Positions 51,243-59,428 of a stretch of 64,000 nucleotides of DNA are shown here, piece by piece. Made by a program: the position numbers and the translations under genes. Location of the stretch: contig NZ_JACHBZ010000010.1 of the NCBI RefSeq assembly GCF_014200575.1, positions 135,565-199,564 of the forward strand, given 5' to 3'. The stretch comes from Mucilaginibacter saanensis (GTDB lineage: Bacteria; Bacteroidota; Bacteroidia; Sphingobacteriales; Sphingobacteriaceae). Position 1 is the stretch's first letter; the number at the start of each line of letters is the position of its first letter. Below the pieces are notes generated by a model. The model was not told the origin of the DNA, did no database searches, and worked only from the letters and a program-made list of their open reading frames with translations.

Positions 51243-52253
51243 TTACTGTATTAATAGTTTTTTGTATTCGGGTAATATTAGTTTAAATTGTTTTACAACT
51301 TCTTCAAGGCTATCATTAGAGTGGCCTCCTGCGGCATTGCGGTGCCCGCCGCCGCTAAAATATTTTTTGCAGATCTCATTAGCCGGAAACTCCCCTTTTG
51401 AGCGCAGCGAAAGCTTTACCCTGTCACGGCGTTCCACTATAAATGCTGCCAAACGGATACGGGCTATTGATAACGCATAGTTCACAATACCTTCAGTATC
51501 GCCGGTATCAACGTCATATTTTTCCAGATCGTATTTGCTAACAGCAATAATTGCAGTATTATATTCTGGCAAAATTTCCAGGCAGTTGGCCAAACAATGC
51601 CCCAGGAACCTTAACCGGCCCTCAGATGCGCTGTTATAAACCAGCTCATGAATACGCCAGTTAACCGCACCTGCATCAATCAGATCGGCCGTGATGCGAT
51701 GTACAGCAGACGTAGTATTAGGCAACCTGAACGATGCCGAATCGGTCATGATACCTGTATATAAACAGGTAGCCACATCCTTATTAACTAATTCTTTATG
51801 GTGCAGCTCGTTCACAATAAAATCATAAACCAGCTGGGCGGTAGCACAGGCGTTAATATTCCAATGCCTGTAATCGTCAAAATCCTCGGGCTCCAGGTGA
51901 TGATCAATCATGATCTTGTAAGCCTTGCTTTCGCCTACCAGCGCACCCATTTCATTGATGCGGCCAAGGGCATTAAAGTCAAGACAAAATATAAGCTGGG
52001 CATCGGCTATTAAAGCTGCAGACCGTTCGGTTTGCTCCGTATAAATAATAACATCCTCGTTACCAGGCAACCAGCTTAAAAAGTCAGGATAATCTGTAGG
52101 TGCAATTACTTTGGCATGATGCCCTTGCTGTATCAGATAATTATATAAACCCAATGACGAACCCATAGCATCACCATCAGGCTTATGATGGGTAGTGATC
52201 ACTATTTTCTGGGGTTGTGCTAAAAGTTCAGTAAGCGCAGCTAAATCTAACAT
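51243..52253 (-). CDS. nrnA: DHH/DHHA1 phosphoesterase, NrnA-like
   Basis: This 336-residue enzyme probably degrades nanoRNAs and dephosphorylates 3'-phosphoadenosine 5'-phosphate. It has TTHHKPDGDAMGSSLGL, the DHH motif in KIMIDHHLEP (about residues 113-122) and the DHHA1 motif SGGGHRNAAGGHS near the C-terminus. Start at the ATG 52253. The FKBP lipoprotein gene follows after 2 bp. Confidence 0.92.
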   Translation of the reverse strand: MLDLAALTELLAQPQKIVITTHHKPDGDAMGSSLGLYNYLIQQGHHAKVIAPTDYPDFLSWLPGNEDVIIYTEQTERSAALIADAQLIFCLDFNALGRINEMGALVGESKAYKIMIDHHLEPEDFDDYRHWNINACATAQLVYDFIVNELHHKELVNKDVATCLYTGIMTDSASFRLPNTTSAVHRITADLIDAGAVNWRIHELVYNSASEGRLRFLGHCLANCLEILPEYNTAIIAVSKYDLEKYDVDTGDTEGIVNYALSIARIRLAAFIVERRDRVKLSLRSKGEFPANEICKKYFSGGGHRNAAGGHSNDSLEEVVKQFKLILPEYKKLLIQ

Positions 52254-52272
52254 CAATTTTAAAAAAGAGTTG

Positions 52273-52301
52273 CAAAGCTAAATAAATAAATTAAATACAA
52301 A
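52273..52301 (-). promoter_or_regulatory. Candidate promoter of the nrnA-FKBP operon
   Basis: On the minus strand TTTG (52301-52298), a 17-bp spacer and TAGCTTTG (52280-52273) resemble the Bacteroidota promoter. The nrnA ATG is 20 bp downstream. Confidence 0.45.
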
Positions 52302-52324
52302 CCATCTAATTTAATTCAAAACGC

Positions 52325-52355
52325 TTTATGTTACAGATGTAAAACCCTATTTTTG
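52325..52355 (+). promoter_or_regulatory. Promoter of ndk
   Basis: TTTA (52325-52328), 19 bp, TATTTTTG (52348-52355) is one base from the consensus TTTG-N19-TANNTTTG and lies 22 bp before the ndk ATG. It has the same form as the mdaB promoter. Confidence 0.6.
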
Positions 52356-52376
52356 CGCCAATTTTAAAAAGCAGTA

Positions 52377-52796
52377 ATGAAAACTAACAGAACTTTTACC
52401 ATGATTAAGCCTGATGCTGTTGCAAACGGGCATATTGGTGCAATTATAGACAAGATTACCAAGAACGGATTTAAGATAATAGCCCTTAAATATACCTCAT
52501 TAAGCCCTGAAAAAGCTGGTCAGTTTTACGAAGTACACCAAGAGCGTCCTTTTTACAAGGACCTGGTTAGCTTCATGTCATCAGGACCAATTGTAGCTGC
52601 TATATTAGAAAAGGATAACGCTATTGAAGATTTCCGTAAACTGATTGGTGCTACTGACCCTGCCAAGGCAGAAGAAGGAACCATCCGTAACCTGTTTGCA
52701 AAATCAATTGATGCCAACGCGGTTCACGGTTCAGACTCTGATGAGAACGCTGAGATTGAAGGAAGCTTCTTCTTTTCGGCTTTCGAAAAATTTTAA
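52377..52796 (+). CDS. ndk: Nucleoside diphosphate kinase
   Basis: Ndk transfers the terminal phosphate between nucleoside triphosphates and diphosphates through a phospho-histidine. The 139-residue protein shows [30 protein letters not shown] and the active-site [12 protein letters not shown], normal for the family. It is divergent from nrnA and has its own promoter and terminator. Confidence 0.97.
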   Translation: MKTNRTFTMIKPDAVANGHIGAIIDKITKNGFKIIALKYTSLSPEKAGQFYEVHQERPFYKDLVSFMSSGPIVAAILEKDNAIEDFRKLIGATDPAKAEEGTIRNLFAKSIDANAVHGSDSDENAEIEGSFFFSAFEKF

Positions 52797-52803
52797 TTTT
52801 TAA

Positions 52804-52842
52804 TTAATTGCAGGCGTAACTCCCTGTTACACCTGCAATTAA
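52804..52842 (+). terminator. Terminator of ndk
   Basis: TTAATTGCAGG and CCTGCAATTAA form the stem, extended by GTAAC/GTTAC across one mismatch around a TCCCT loop. A T-rich stretch follows about 8 bp later. Confidence 0.8.
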
Positions 52843-52958
52843 TAATTATTTTTGTTTTATTTTGTTATAAATTTTGTAGTTTTACCAAACAGGAATAGTT
52901 TGCTCTTTTTGGGGCCGCTCCTGAAATTACAAACCGGGTAACCGCTAAAGTTCATTGT

Positions 52959-53153
52959 ATGAAACTGTTCTTGAAATGTATCATATACCTGTTGCTTATT
53001 GTATGCTTAACGGCAGCAACAGTTTTGCTTTATAAGGCGCACCCCGAAGTTCAGCTTGCTTTTATTATCCCCGGCATATTCATTTTTGCCTACTCCGTTA
53101 TCAATGATGACATTGGCGTAAAGCAAAAGCTGCGTTTTTCTAAAGAAAAATAA
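52959..53153 (+). CDS. Small membrane protein of unknown function
   Basis: This 64-residue protein has two hydrophobic segments (LFLKCIIYLLLIVCLTAATV and LAFIIPGIFIFAYSVI) and a basic C-terminal tail. I do not recognise its family. Its stop overlaps the end of the convergent DUF721 gene by 14 nt. Confidence 0.6.
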   Translation: MKLFLKCIIYLLLIVCLTAATVLLYKAHPEVQLAFIIPGIFIFAYSVINDDIGVKQKLRFSKEK

Positions 53154-53430
53154 CTTCCTCCACCAACACCATATTAGCTTTCTCGTTTATCTTATCCATG
53201 ATTTGCGCACGCATCATCATCAGTTCGTTTTTTATTACTGACGATTCTATACGCAAAAACAGTTTTTTATCACGGATGAACAATTCCCGGGTCCGGTTTG
53301 CTACCGGTTTACCCACCAGCTCGGGCCACGCGGCTACAACAGCGGTTTCGTCAAAGCGGCGTTTAATTTTATAAACGTTAAGCATTTGCTCAATTGCATC
53401 TTTTAATGATTTGTCATTTGCTTTACGCAT
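53140..53430 (-). CDS. DUF721 (DciA-like) protein
   Basis: This 96-residue protein matches DUF721: LKDAIEQMLNVYKIKRRFDE, VVAAWPELVGKPVANRTREL and LFLRIESSVIKNELMMMRAQ. The domain is shared with DciA, a helicase loader in other phyla, and is often encoded next to recF near the replication origin. The ATG at 53430 overlaps the recF stop by 8 nt, indicating coupling; a TTG at 53433 is also in frame. Confidence 0.85.
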   Translation of the reverse strand: MRKANDKSLKDAIEQMLNVYKIKRRFDETAVVAAWPELVGKPVANRTRELFIRDKKLFLRIESSVIKNELMMMRAQIMDKINEKANMVLVEEVIFL

Positions 53431-54523
53431 CAATCGCTCCTCCTGTTACTTTAAATAATTTTACATCCACCGCTATCTTATCAAAAATATTTTCGACCCG
53501 GCTCACACTCGTATCAGTGATAAATACCTGTCCAAAATCATTATTTGATACCATTTTCATCAGCTTGGTAACGCGGTCATCATCAAGCTTATCAAAAATA
53601 TCATCAAGCAGCAGCAAAGGCTTAAATCCTTTTTGCTGATATAAAAAGGTATACTGTGCCAGCTTAAGGGCAATCAAAAAGGACTTTTGCTGCCCCTGCG
53701 ACCCAAACTTTTTCATGGGCATACCATGTATCCCAAACAACAGATCATCCTTATGTATCCCTGCCGTTGTACGCTCCAGCACCCTGTCGCGCTCAATGCT
53801 CTTCTTTAATAATACGGCAAAATCATCCTGCAATAACTGCGATTCATAGGTCAACTGCACCTGTTCGGCACCGTCGCTTAAAAAACTATAGTGCTTATTA
53901 AAAATGGCCGTAAAGTTTTCCATAAAGGCCTTGCGGCGTTCAAATATCCGCTTACCCGAATTGGTTAGCTGCTCGTCAAGCACCTCCAGCAAACTGGGGT
54001 CGTAACGTCCGGTATCCGCTATCAGCTTTAACAAGGCATTGCGGTTAGCCAGCACCTTATTATAAATAATAAGCTCATCCAGATAATAATTATCCGTTTG
54101 CGATATTACATTATCAATAAACTTGCGGCGCTCCTCGCTCCCTTCGGTAATAATACTGGTATCATAAGGCGATATCATCACCAGGGGCAACAATCCAATA
54201 TGATCTGCCAGGCGTTGGTAATCCTTTTTATTGCGTTTAAACTGCTTTTTTTGATTACGTTTAACAGAACAGGCCACTGCCTCGGCTTGCTTGTTTTTAT
54301 TAAAAACACCGGTAATGATAAAAAAATCGGTTCCCTGTTTTATTTGCTGACTGTCGATTGGGTTAAAATAGCTTTTACAAAGCGACAGGTAATGTATAGC
54401 ATCAAGCAGGTTAGTTTTGCCCGCACCATTATTACCGGCAAAAGCATTTACCCCCGCACTAAAAACCAGTTCGGCCTCTTCGTAATTTTTAAAGTTGATA
54501 ACTGACAGCTGCTGCAAATACAT
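53423..54523 (-). CDS. recF: DNA replication and repair protein RecF
   Basis: RecF is an SMC-like ATPase that binds DNA gaps and helps load RecA. The 366-residue protein has Walker A in FAGNNGAGKTNLLDAIHYLS (about residues 29-48), the ABC signature region FGSQGQQKSFLIALKLAQY and Walker B LLLLDDIFDKLDDDR. It is coupled to the DUF721 gene downstream by an 8-nt overlap. A -7-like TAAATTTG lies close upstream on the minus strand (54541-54534). Confidence 0.96.
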   Translation of the reverse strand: MYLQQLSVINFKNYEEAELVFSAGVNAFAGNNGAGKTNLLDAIHYLSLCKSYFNPIDSQQIKQGTDFFIITGVFNKNKQAEAVACSVKRNQKKQFKRNKKDYQRLADHIGLLPLVMISPYDTSIITEGSEERRKFIDNVISQTDNYYLDELIIYNKVLANRNALLKLIADTGRYDPSLLEVLDEQLTNSGKRIFERRKAFMENFTAIFNKHYSFLSDGAEQVQLTYESQLLQDDFAVLLKKSIERDRVLERTTAGIHKDDLLFGIHGMPMKKFGSQGQQKSFLIALKLAQYTFLYQQKGFKPLLLLDDIFDKLDDDRVTKLMKMVSNNDFGQVFITDTSVSRVENIFDKIAVDVKLFKVTGGAIDA

Positions 54524-54757
54524 AATGGGATGGCAAATTTAGTTATTTCTTGTGGTTGATTGGGTTGGTTTGGTTAGATTAAATTAATTGTTTTTATGCC
54601 CCCCAGATTAGATATATCTTGAGGATCAAGGGGAATGTTTTTATCAAAACGATTTTTAATTTCCGGCGGGTTAACTCACCACGCCCTTACTCAGGCTGTG
54701 CAGGAAAGAGGATCCCTCTGGATAAATGCAGATAGCGATAAAAGGATGTTTAGTTTA

Positions 54758-55501
54758 TTATTTTTGAGCTATAATAATTTGATGGTATGGCGCAACAAAA
54801 TGCTGCAATTGAACTTTAAGGTCAAAGTACTCAAGGCATTCCTTTAACAATGCTTGCGAAAACACATGCTGATGAAGGCCTCTTACCTCAAAATTATTTT
54901 CACTTCTTTTTTTGAAAGACTCGTAATCACCGGCGCCATGATCAAGACTGAGATCGTGTAATTCTAATATTTCGCTTAAATGTGTTAAATCGTCCTCGCC
55001 GGTATTTAATTCCAAGTCTGATAGTAAATGCGCAAAAGAGGTATCCGGCCTTTTATGATCAAAGGTAAATCTCTTATCGGGCAAAATGAGTAACATATAT
55101 CCGCCAGGTTTAAGTATCCTGATCCACTCCTTAACTGCTTTTAAGGGATTAGCAATATGTTCAAGATTATGACTCGACAATAAAAAATCATACTCATTAT
55201 CTTCAATTCCCTTTAACTCGCTTCCTTCCAAAATATATTGGTGGCCCGATTTATTAGGCAAATATCTATACTCATCAGTATTAATGGCACCCTCCCATAT
55301 AGTATTATTGCTAAAATTACAGCCATCTATTTTTTGCGCCCATTCATAAAGCGGGAATGTTTGGTCGGTAAATATTTGACTTGGCCCCCCAATTTCTAAC
55401 CCTATTTTATCCTGAAACACCTGTTTATATGGTAAAAGAGCCTCATCCTGTTGGTTCTTTTTACTTTTTGACGGGAATAGTTTAGCAAGAAATTTATTCA
55501 T
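54758..55501 (-). CDS. SAM-dependent methyltransferase domain protein
   Basis: This 247-residue protein has a class I methyltransferase-like core with IGLEIGGPSQIF, DFLLSSHNLEHIANPLKAVK and RILKPGGYMLLILPD. A histidine/aspartate-rich section (HLSEILELHDLSLDHGAGDY) follows and is typical of methyltransferases found with glycan clusters. It begins with an ATG at 55501. It is an orphan with no sugar genes nearby, and its sequence looks more A/T-rich than its neighbours, suggesting acquisition. Acceptor unknown. Confidence 0.8.
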   Translation of the reverse strand: MNKFLAKLFPSKSKKNQQDEALLPYKQVFQDKIGLEIGGPSQIFTDQTFPLYEWAQKIDGCNFSNNTIWEGAINTDEYRYLPNKSGHQYILEGSELKGIEDNEYDFLLSSHNLEHIANPLKAVKEWIRILKPGGYMLLILPDKRFTFDHKRPDTSFAHLLSDLELNTGEDDLTHLSEILELHDLSLDHGAGDYESFKKRSENNFEVRGLHQHVFSQALLKECLEYFDLKVQLQHFVAPYHQIIIAQK

Positions 55502-55644
55502 AGGTTTACTTTTCCGCAAAAATAAGCCATTAACTATTAATTCGTATGCTATAATTAAATTGCATATTTTTTTGCTTAGTTACCCAATAAACTTCTGCAT
55601 AATTAGTCCAACAAACTTCTGTTTAATTATTTAATTCAAAAGCT

Positions 55645-55675
55645 CTTGTCAGAAATTTTGAAAACCGTAACTTTG
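55645..55675 (+). promoter_or_regulatory. Promoter of the TPR protein gene
   Basis: CTTG (55645-55648), a 19-bp spacer and TAACTTTG (55668-55675) are close to TTTG-N19-TANNTTTG. The ATG follows 22 bp later. Confidence 0.55.
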
Positions 55676-55697
55676 CAAACTTAATTTTGTAATAACA

Positions 55698-56375
55698 ATG
55701 TCAAAAACCCAGGCGAATACCAAGGTTGCAGCACCAGAAAATAATTTCGGGCAGAGTAGCAACTTCGTGCGCGAGAATCAAAAAAGCCTATTATTTATAG
55801 GTGGGGCCATCATTGCCCTTATTGCTATTTATCTTTTATACCTGAAAGTATATTTGGGTCCACGGGAAATTACCGCTGCCGACCAAATGCACGTTGCACA
55901 AGAGGCATGGGCTAAAAAGGACTGGGATAAAGCCATTAAAGGCGATGCCAGCTATCCTGGTTTTGAAAAAATCATTGACAAGTACAGCAATACCAAAGCT
56001 GCTAACCTGGCTTATTTTTATTTAGGCACTGCTTATTTAAACAAAGGCGAATACCGCAAGGCTGTTGATAACCTAAACAACTACCGTGGCGATGATAGCA
56101 TGGTAGCCGCAGAAGCTTTTGGCAGCGCCGGCGACGCGTATGTTGAATTAAAAGAATATGATAAAGCAGCTACTTACTTTAACAAGGCTGTTGATAAATC
56201 AAAAAACAAATTTTTATCGCCGCTTTACTTAAAGAAGCTTGGCTTGGTTTACGAAGAGCAAAAAGACAATAAATCTGCCGACGAAACTTACAAAAGGATT
56301 AAAACAGAATATCCTGAAAGTGCCGAAGCACAAAATATTGACGAGTACATAGCACGCGCCGAAGCAAAACTATAG
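55698..56375 (+). CDS. TPR-repeat membrane protein
   Basis: This 225-residue protein has one N-terminal transmembrane segment (LLFIGGAIIALIAIYLLYLK, about residues 30-50) and a series of tetratricopeptide repeats behind it (about 65-220). Examples are AANLAYFYLGTAYLNKGEYR, AAEAFGSAGDAYVELKEYDK and LYLKKLGLVYEEQKDNKSAD. It resembles YfgM/YbgF-like scaffolds that hold envelope complexes together; the partner is unknown. ribH lies downstream beyond a large inverted repeat. Confidence 0.85.
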   Translation: MSKTQANTKVAAPENNFGQSSNFVRENQKSLLFIGGAIIALIAIYLLYLKVYLGPREITAADQMHVAQEAWAKKDWDKAIKGDASYPGFEKIIDKYSNTKAANLAYFYLGTAYLNKGEYRKAVDNLNNYRGDDSMVAAEAFGSAGDAYVELKEYDKAATYFNKAVDKSKNKFLSPLYLKKLGLVYEEQKDNKSADETYKRIKTEYPESAEAQNIDEYIARAEAKL

Positions 56376-56386
56376 TTTTTAATTTT

Positions 56387-56544
56387 CGGATTTATGATGT
56401 TCGATTTCGGATTTATAAGATAGGATACACTTACTTTATAAATTCAAAATCGAACATTTTTTTTGAATAACCCGGTCCGAAAATGCTATTAAAAACAAAC
56501 AACGGATAAAATCGAAATATCCGAAATCGAACATCATAAATCCG
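56387..56544. repeat. 26-bp perfect inverted repeat between the TPR gene and ribH
   Basis: The left arm (56387-56412, beginning CGGATTTATGATGTTCG) and right arm (56519-56544, ending CGAACATCATAAATCCG) are exact inverted copies separated by 106 bp. A further partial copy AATCGAACAT lies inside at about 56448-56457. It looks like a miniature non-coding repeat; the right arm ends 6 bp before the ribH ATG. Confidence 0.75.
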
Positions 56545-56550
56545 ATCAAA

Positions 56551-57045
56551 ATGGCTACACAGCTTAAAAACCTATCTGATTTTTCAAATACCGAAATACC
56601 ATCAGCAGCACCCTATAAATTTGGTATTGCCGTGGCCGAGTGGAATGCCGAAATTACCAACGCCCTTTACCAGGGCGCTTACCAAAGCCTGGTAAATAAT
56701 GGTGCGCTGCCCGAAAACATTGTTACCTATGCAGTACCCGGTAGTTTTGAACTAACCTCAGGAGCTGATTTGTTATTAAAAACCGGCAAATTAGATGCAG
56801 TGATCTGTTTAGGTTGTGTTATACAAGGCGAAACCCGTCATTTTGATTTTATCTGCAACGCAGTAGCCAACGGTGTAAGCAATGTTGCCATAAAATATTC
56901 AAAACCTGTTATATTTGGTGTGTTAACCACCGATAACCAGCAGCAAGCTATTGACCGTGCGGGTGGCAAACATGGCAACAAAGGCGACGAGGCTGCTATT
57001 ACAGCCATAAAAATGGCCAACCTTGCTGAAACATTAAATAGCTAA
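56551..57045 (+). CDS. ribH: 6,7-dimethyl-8-ribityllumazine synthase
   Basis: RibH condenses the aminouracil intermediate with a four-carbon sugar phosphate to make lumazine, the direct precursor of riboflavin. The 164-residue protein shows FGIAVAEWNAEITNALYQGA, VPGSFELTSGADLL, CLGCVIQGETRHFDFI (with the catalytic histidine) and FGVLTTDNQQQAIDRAGG. No other rib genes are nearby, and no FMN riboswitch is visible in the upstream spacer, which is filled by an inverted repeat. Confidence 0.96.
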   Translation: MATQLKNLSDFSNTEIPSAAPYKFGIAVAEWNAEITNALYQGAYQSLVNNGALPENIVTYAVPGSFELTSGADLLLKTGKLDAVICLGCVIQGETRHFDFICNAVANGVSNVAIKYSKPVIFGVLTTDNQQQAIDRAGGKHGNKGDEAAITAIKMANLAETLNS

Positions 57046-57073
57046 TTAACGTTAAACTGTTTAAGTTAAAACA

Positions 57074-57187
57074 ATGAAAAAATTTATTTATATAGCTTTT
57101 ATAGCCCTGGTAGTTGGATGCGCGATCTCATCATGCTCCAATAAATTATGCCCTGCCTACAGTTCATATCCAAAAGGTAGTCGCTAA
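57074..57187 (+). CDS. Tiny lipoprotein of unknown function
   Basis: This 37-residue open frame runs from ATG (57074) to TAA (57187). It has a basic-hydrophobic signal (MKKFIYIAFIALVV) with cysteines at positions 16 (VVGC) and 21 (ISSC); the latter fits the lipobox. The short mature part has a LCPAYSSYPKGSR tail. Similar tiny lipoproteins with a CPAY motif are, to my recollection, common in Bacteroidota next to ribH or ytxJ-like genes. Function unknown. Confidence 0.65.
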   Translation: MKKFIYIAFIALVVGCAISSCSNKLCPAYSSYPKGSR

Positions 57188-57280
57188 CAGGTAAATGTCA
57201 TTTTTTATTTTCTTATAAAACTATCGTGAGTTTTTGTGGTATAATTACGTTATAGCACTGTATACTATATAATTACTTTT

Positions 57281-57610
57281 ATGAATTGGATATCGTTGGA
57301 GTCGGCAGATCAACTAAATACTATTAAACAACACCAGGGTTACAGCCTTATATTTAAACATAGCACACGCTGCTCGATCAGCATGATGGCTAAAAGACGT
57401 TTTGAGCTTGACTGGGAAGATTTACCCGAAGACATGCCCCTTTATTTTTTAGATCTCATCAATTACCGTGATATTTCGGGCCAGGTAGCACAACTTTTCC
57501 AGGTGCACCATGAGTCGCCCCAATTGCTACTGATCAAAGATGGCGAGTGCATACTTGACCAATCACACGGCGGCATTTCTGTTGAAGAAGCCCTATCGGT
57601 ATTAAACTAA
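57281..57610 (+). CDS. ytxJ: YtxJ-like monothiol bacilliredoxin
   Basis: This 109-residue thioredoxin-fold protein shows LIFKHSTRCSISMMAKRRFE with a single active-site cysteine (about Cys32) where relatives have TCPIS or RCPIS. ESPQLLLIKDGECI (cis-Pro strand) and HGGISVEEAL follow. YtxJ proteins are linked to bacillithiol metabolism, removing the thiol from modified cysteines. It suggests that this organism makes bacillithiol; no bsh genes are in the window. Confidence 0.88.
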   Translation: MNWISLESADQLNTIKQHQGYSLIFKHSTRCSISMMAKRRFELDWEDLPEDMPLYFLDLINYRDISGQVAQLFQVHHESPQLLLIKDGECILDQSHGGISVEEALSVLN

Positions 57611-57972
57611 CAGTTTCAAGAACCTTATAAGGATGGCTTATCGATCTTCGACAAGTTGGGCACAAACCTCACACACGTCATTGCGAGGTACAAAGCAAGA
57701 AGCCCCCTCTAAATCTCCCCCAATGGGGGAAACTTCAAAAGTATTTTAAAGCCCTCTCCTTTGGAGAGGGTTGGGTGAGGCTTCGTACCTCGCAATGAAG
57801 TGTGGAGTTTATACACGAATACAGAGCACATCTATTTTGTTTCTTGTTTCCTGACTCTTGATTTCTTGGTTCTTGTCCTTTTATCTCATTTCCCGTTCTC
57901 AATTATAATTTATTCGTAAAACTTGCCGATTAGCCCATAAAGGGTTATTTGGTTTTTAACTACATTTGTACC
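57611..57972. repeat. Nested inverted repeat upstream of lipA
   Basis: CATTGCGAGGTAC (57679-57691) and GTACCTCGCAATG (57785-57797) are a perfect 13-bp inverted pair. They enclose CCCCCTCTAAATCTCCCCCA and the palindrome CCCTCTCCTTTGGAGAGGG (57752-57770). A TCTTG/TTCTTG-rich stretch follows (57838-57880). No gene is seen. TACATTTG at 57961-57968 resembles a -7 element for lipA but is only 5 bp before its ATG. Confidence 0.7.
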
Positions 57973-58854
57973 ATGATTGATTTACCGGTAGTTCCTGTTA
58001 GCCAACCACAACGTAAGCCAGATTGGCTTAGGGTTAAGCTTCCTATTGGAAAAGAGTACACTCACGTACGCAGTTTGGTTGATGAACATAAACTGCATAC
58101 CATTTGCGAGAGTGGCAATTGCCCTAACATGGGCGAGTGCTGGGGAGCCGGCACAGCTACTTTTATGATATTGGGTAACATTTGTACCCGCTCATGTTCT
58201 TTTTGCGCGGTGGCAACCGGCAGGCCGTTAGCTGTTGATGTTGATGAACCTAACCGCGTAGCAACATCGGTAAAACTAATGCAGGTAAAACACTGTGTAA
58301 TTACTTCCGTTGACCGTGACGATTTGAAAGATGGCGGATCTATTATCTGGGCCGAAACTATTAATGCCATACGCCGCGAAAGCCCTGACACTACTTTAGA
58401 AACCCTGCTGCCCGACTTCAGGGGCAACTGGGATAACCTTGCCCGCGTTCTGGAAACCAGGCCCGAAGTAGTATCACATAACCTGGAAACCGTACGCCGC
58501 CTTACCAAAGAGGTTCGGATACAAGCTAAATATGACCGCAGCCTGGAAGCTCTGAAACATGTATCAGAAGCTGGCCTGCGTACCAAATCGGGCATTATGC
58601 TTGGTTTAGGCGAAACTGAGGCTGATATTTTAGAAGCCATGGATGATTTGCTTGCTGCAGGCGTACATATCCTAACTTTAGGGCAATATTTACAGCCAAC
58701 ACGCAATCACCATCCGGTAATTGACTGGATACATCCGGATCAATTTGCACGGTTAAAACAATTTGGCCTGGATAAGGGTTTTAGATATGTGGAAAGCGGA
58801 CCTCTGGTGCGCTCATCCTATCATGCAGAAAAACATCTGTTTGATATATCATAA
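57973..58854 (+). CDS. lipA: Lipoyl synthase
   Basis: LipA is a radical-SAM enzyme that inserts two sulfur atoms into protein-bound octanoyl groups to form lipoyl cofactors. The 293-residue protein has the auxiliary cluster cysteines in [14 protein letters not shown], the radical-SAM motif CTRSCSFC and the C-terminal RSSYHAEK. The start ATG at 57973 matches relatives; an in-frame upstream codon at 57949 is unlikely. The ECF sigma gene begins 21 bp after its stop. Confidence 0.97.
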   Translation: MIDLPVVPVSQPQRKPDWLRVKLPIGKEYTHVRSLVDEHKLHTICESGNCPNMGECWGAGTATFMILGNICTRSCSFCAVATGRPLAVDVDEPNRVATSVKLMQVKHCVITSVDRDDLKDGGSIIWAETINAIRRESPDTTLETLLPDFRGNWDNLARVLETRPEVVSHNLETVRRLTKEVRIQAKYDRSLEALKHVSEAGLRTKSGIMLGLGETEADILEAMDDLLAAGVHILTLGQYLQPTRNHHPVIDWIHPDQFARLKQFGLDKGFRYVESGPLVRSSYHAEKHLFDIS

Positions 58855-58875
58855 TTCCTTTATATATTCACACCA

Positions 58876-59427
58876 TTGAGTAAGAAGCACAAAATATCAT
58901 TATCGGAAGACGAGCTGATACTTTCATTGAGAAATCATGAGAAGATCGCTATCGAGGCGCTTTATGATATGTATTCAGCTTCATTATATGGGGTAATCTC
59001 CCGCATTGTTATTGACACTGCCATAGCCGAAGATGTTTTACAGGAAACTTTTGTAAAAATCTGGCATTCATTTTCAAGTTACAGTTCAGAAAAAGGCCGC
59101 TTATTTACCTGGATGGTTAATATTGCGCGCAATCTTGCAATTGATAAGATCCGGTCAAAAGATTTTAAGAACCAAAATAAAAACCAGGAGATTGAAAATA
59201 ACGTAACTTTCATTGACGAACAAAACAACACAGTTTACAAGCCTGAGTTGATGGGGGTTAAAGATTTAGTGCAGACGCTGAAGCCTGAACAAAAATCAAT
59301 TATTGATCTGGTGTATTTTAAAGGTTACACGCATGTTGAGGCTGCTGATGAATTAGGCATTCCGCTTGGTACCATTAAAACAAGATTGAGAATGGGCATA
59401 CAGCAACTCAGAAAACATTTTAATTGA
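58876..59427 (+). CDS. ECF RNA polymerase sigma factor
   Basis: This 183-residue sigma factor has region 2 (AIEALYDMYSASLYGVISRI, AIAEDVLQETFVKIWHSF, about residues 25-67) and region 4 (KPEQKSIIDLVYFKGYTHVE and ELGIPLGTIKTRLRMGIQQL, about 135-180). The start is TTG at 58876; upstream the frame reaches the lipA stop without another usual start codon. The anti-sigma gene begins 1 bp after its stop. It resembles SigK-type ECFs rather than the FecI-like one at 41542. Confidence 0.9.
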   Translation: MSKKHKISLSEDELILSLRNHEKIAIEALYDMYSASLYGVISRIVIDTAIAEDVLQETFVKIWHSFSSYSSEKGRLFTWMVNIARNLAIDKIRSKDFKNQNKNQEIENNVTFIDEQNNTVYKPELMGVKDLVQTLKPEQKSIIDLVYFKGYTHVEAADELGIPLGTIKTRLRMGIQQLRKHFN

Positions 59428-59428
59428 A

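Noticed and set aside
54635..54847. 70-codon plus-strand frame between recF and the methyltransferase
   Set aside because: It runs into the methyltransferase gene antisense and shows no recognised motif; a chance frame is more likely.
56376..56550. FMN riboswitch before ribH
   Set aside because: The spacer consists of an inverted repeat and lacks the conserved RFN-element boxes.
58062..58706. 214-codon open frame on the minus strand
   Set aside because: It lies entirely opposite lipA, whose motifs are unmistakable; the frame is a codon-bias shadow.
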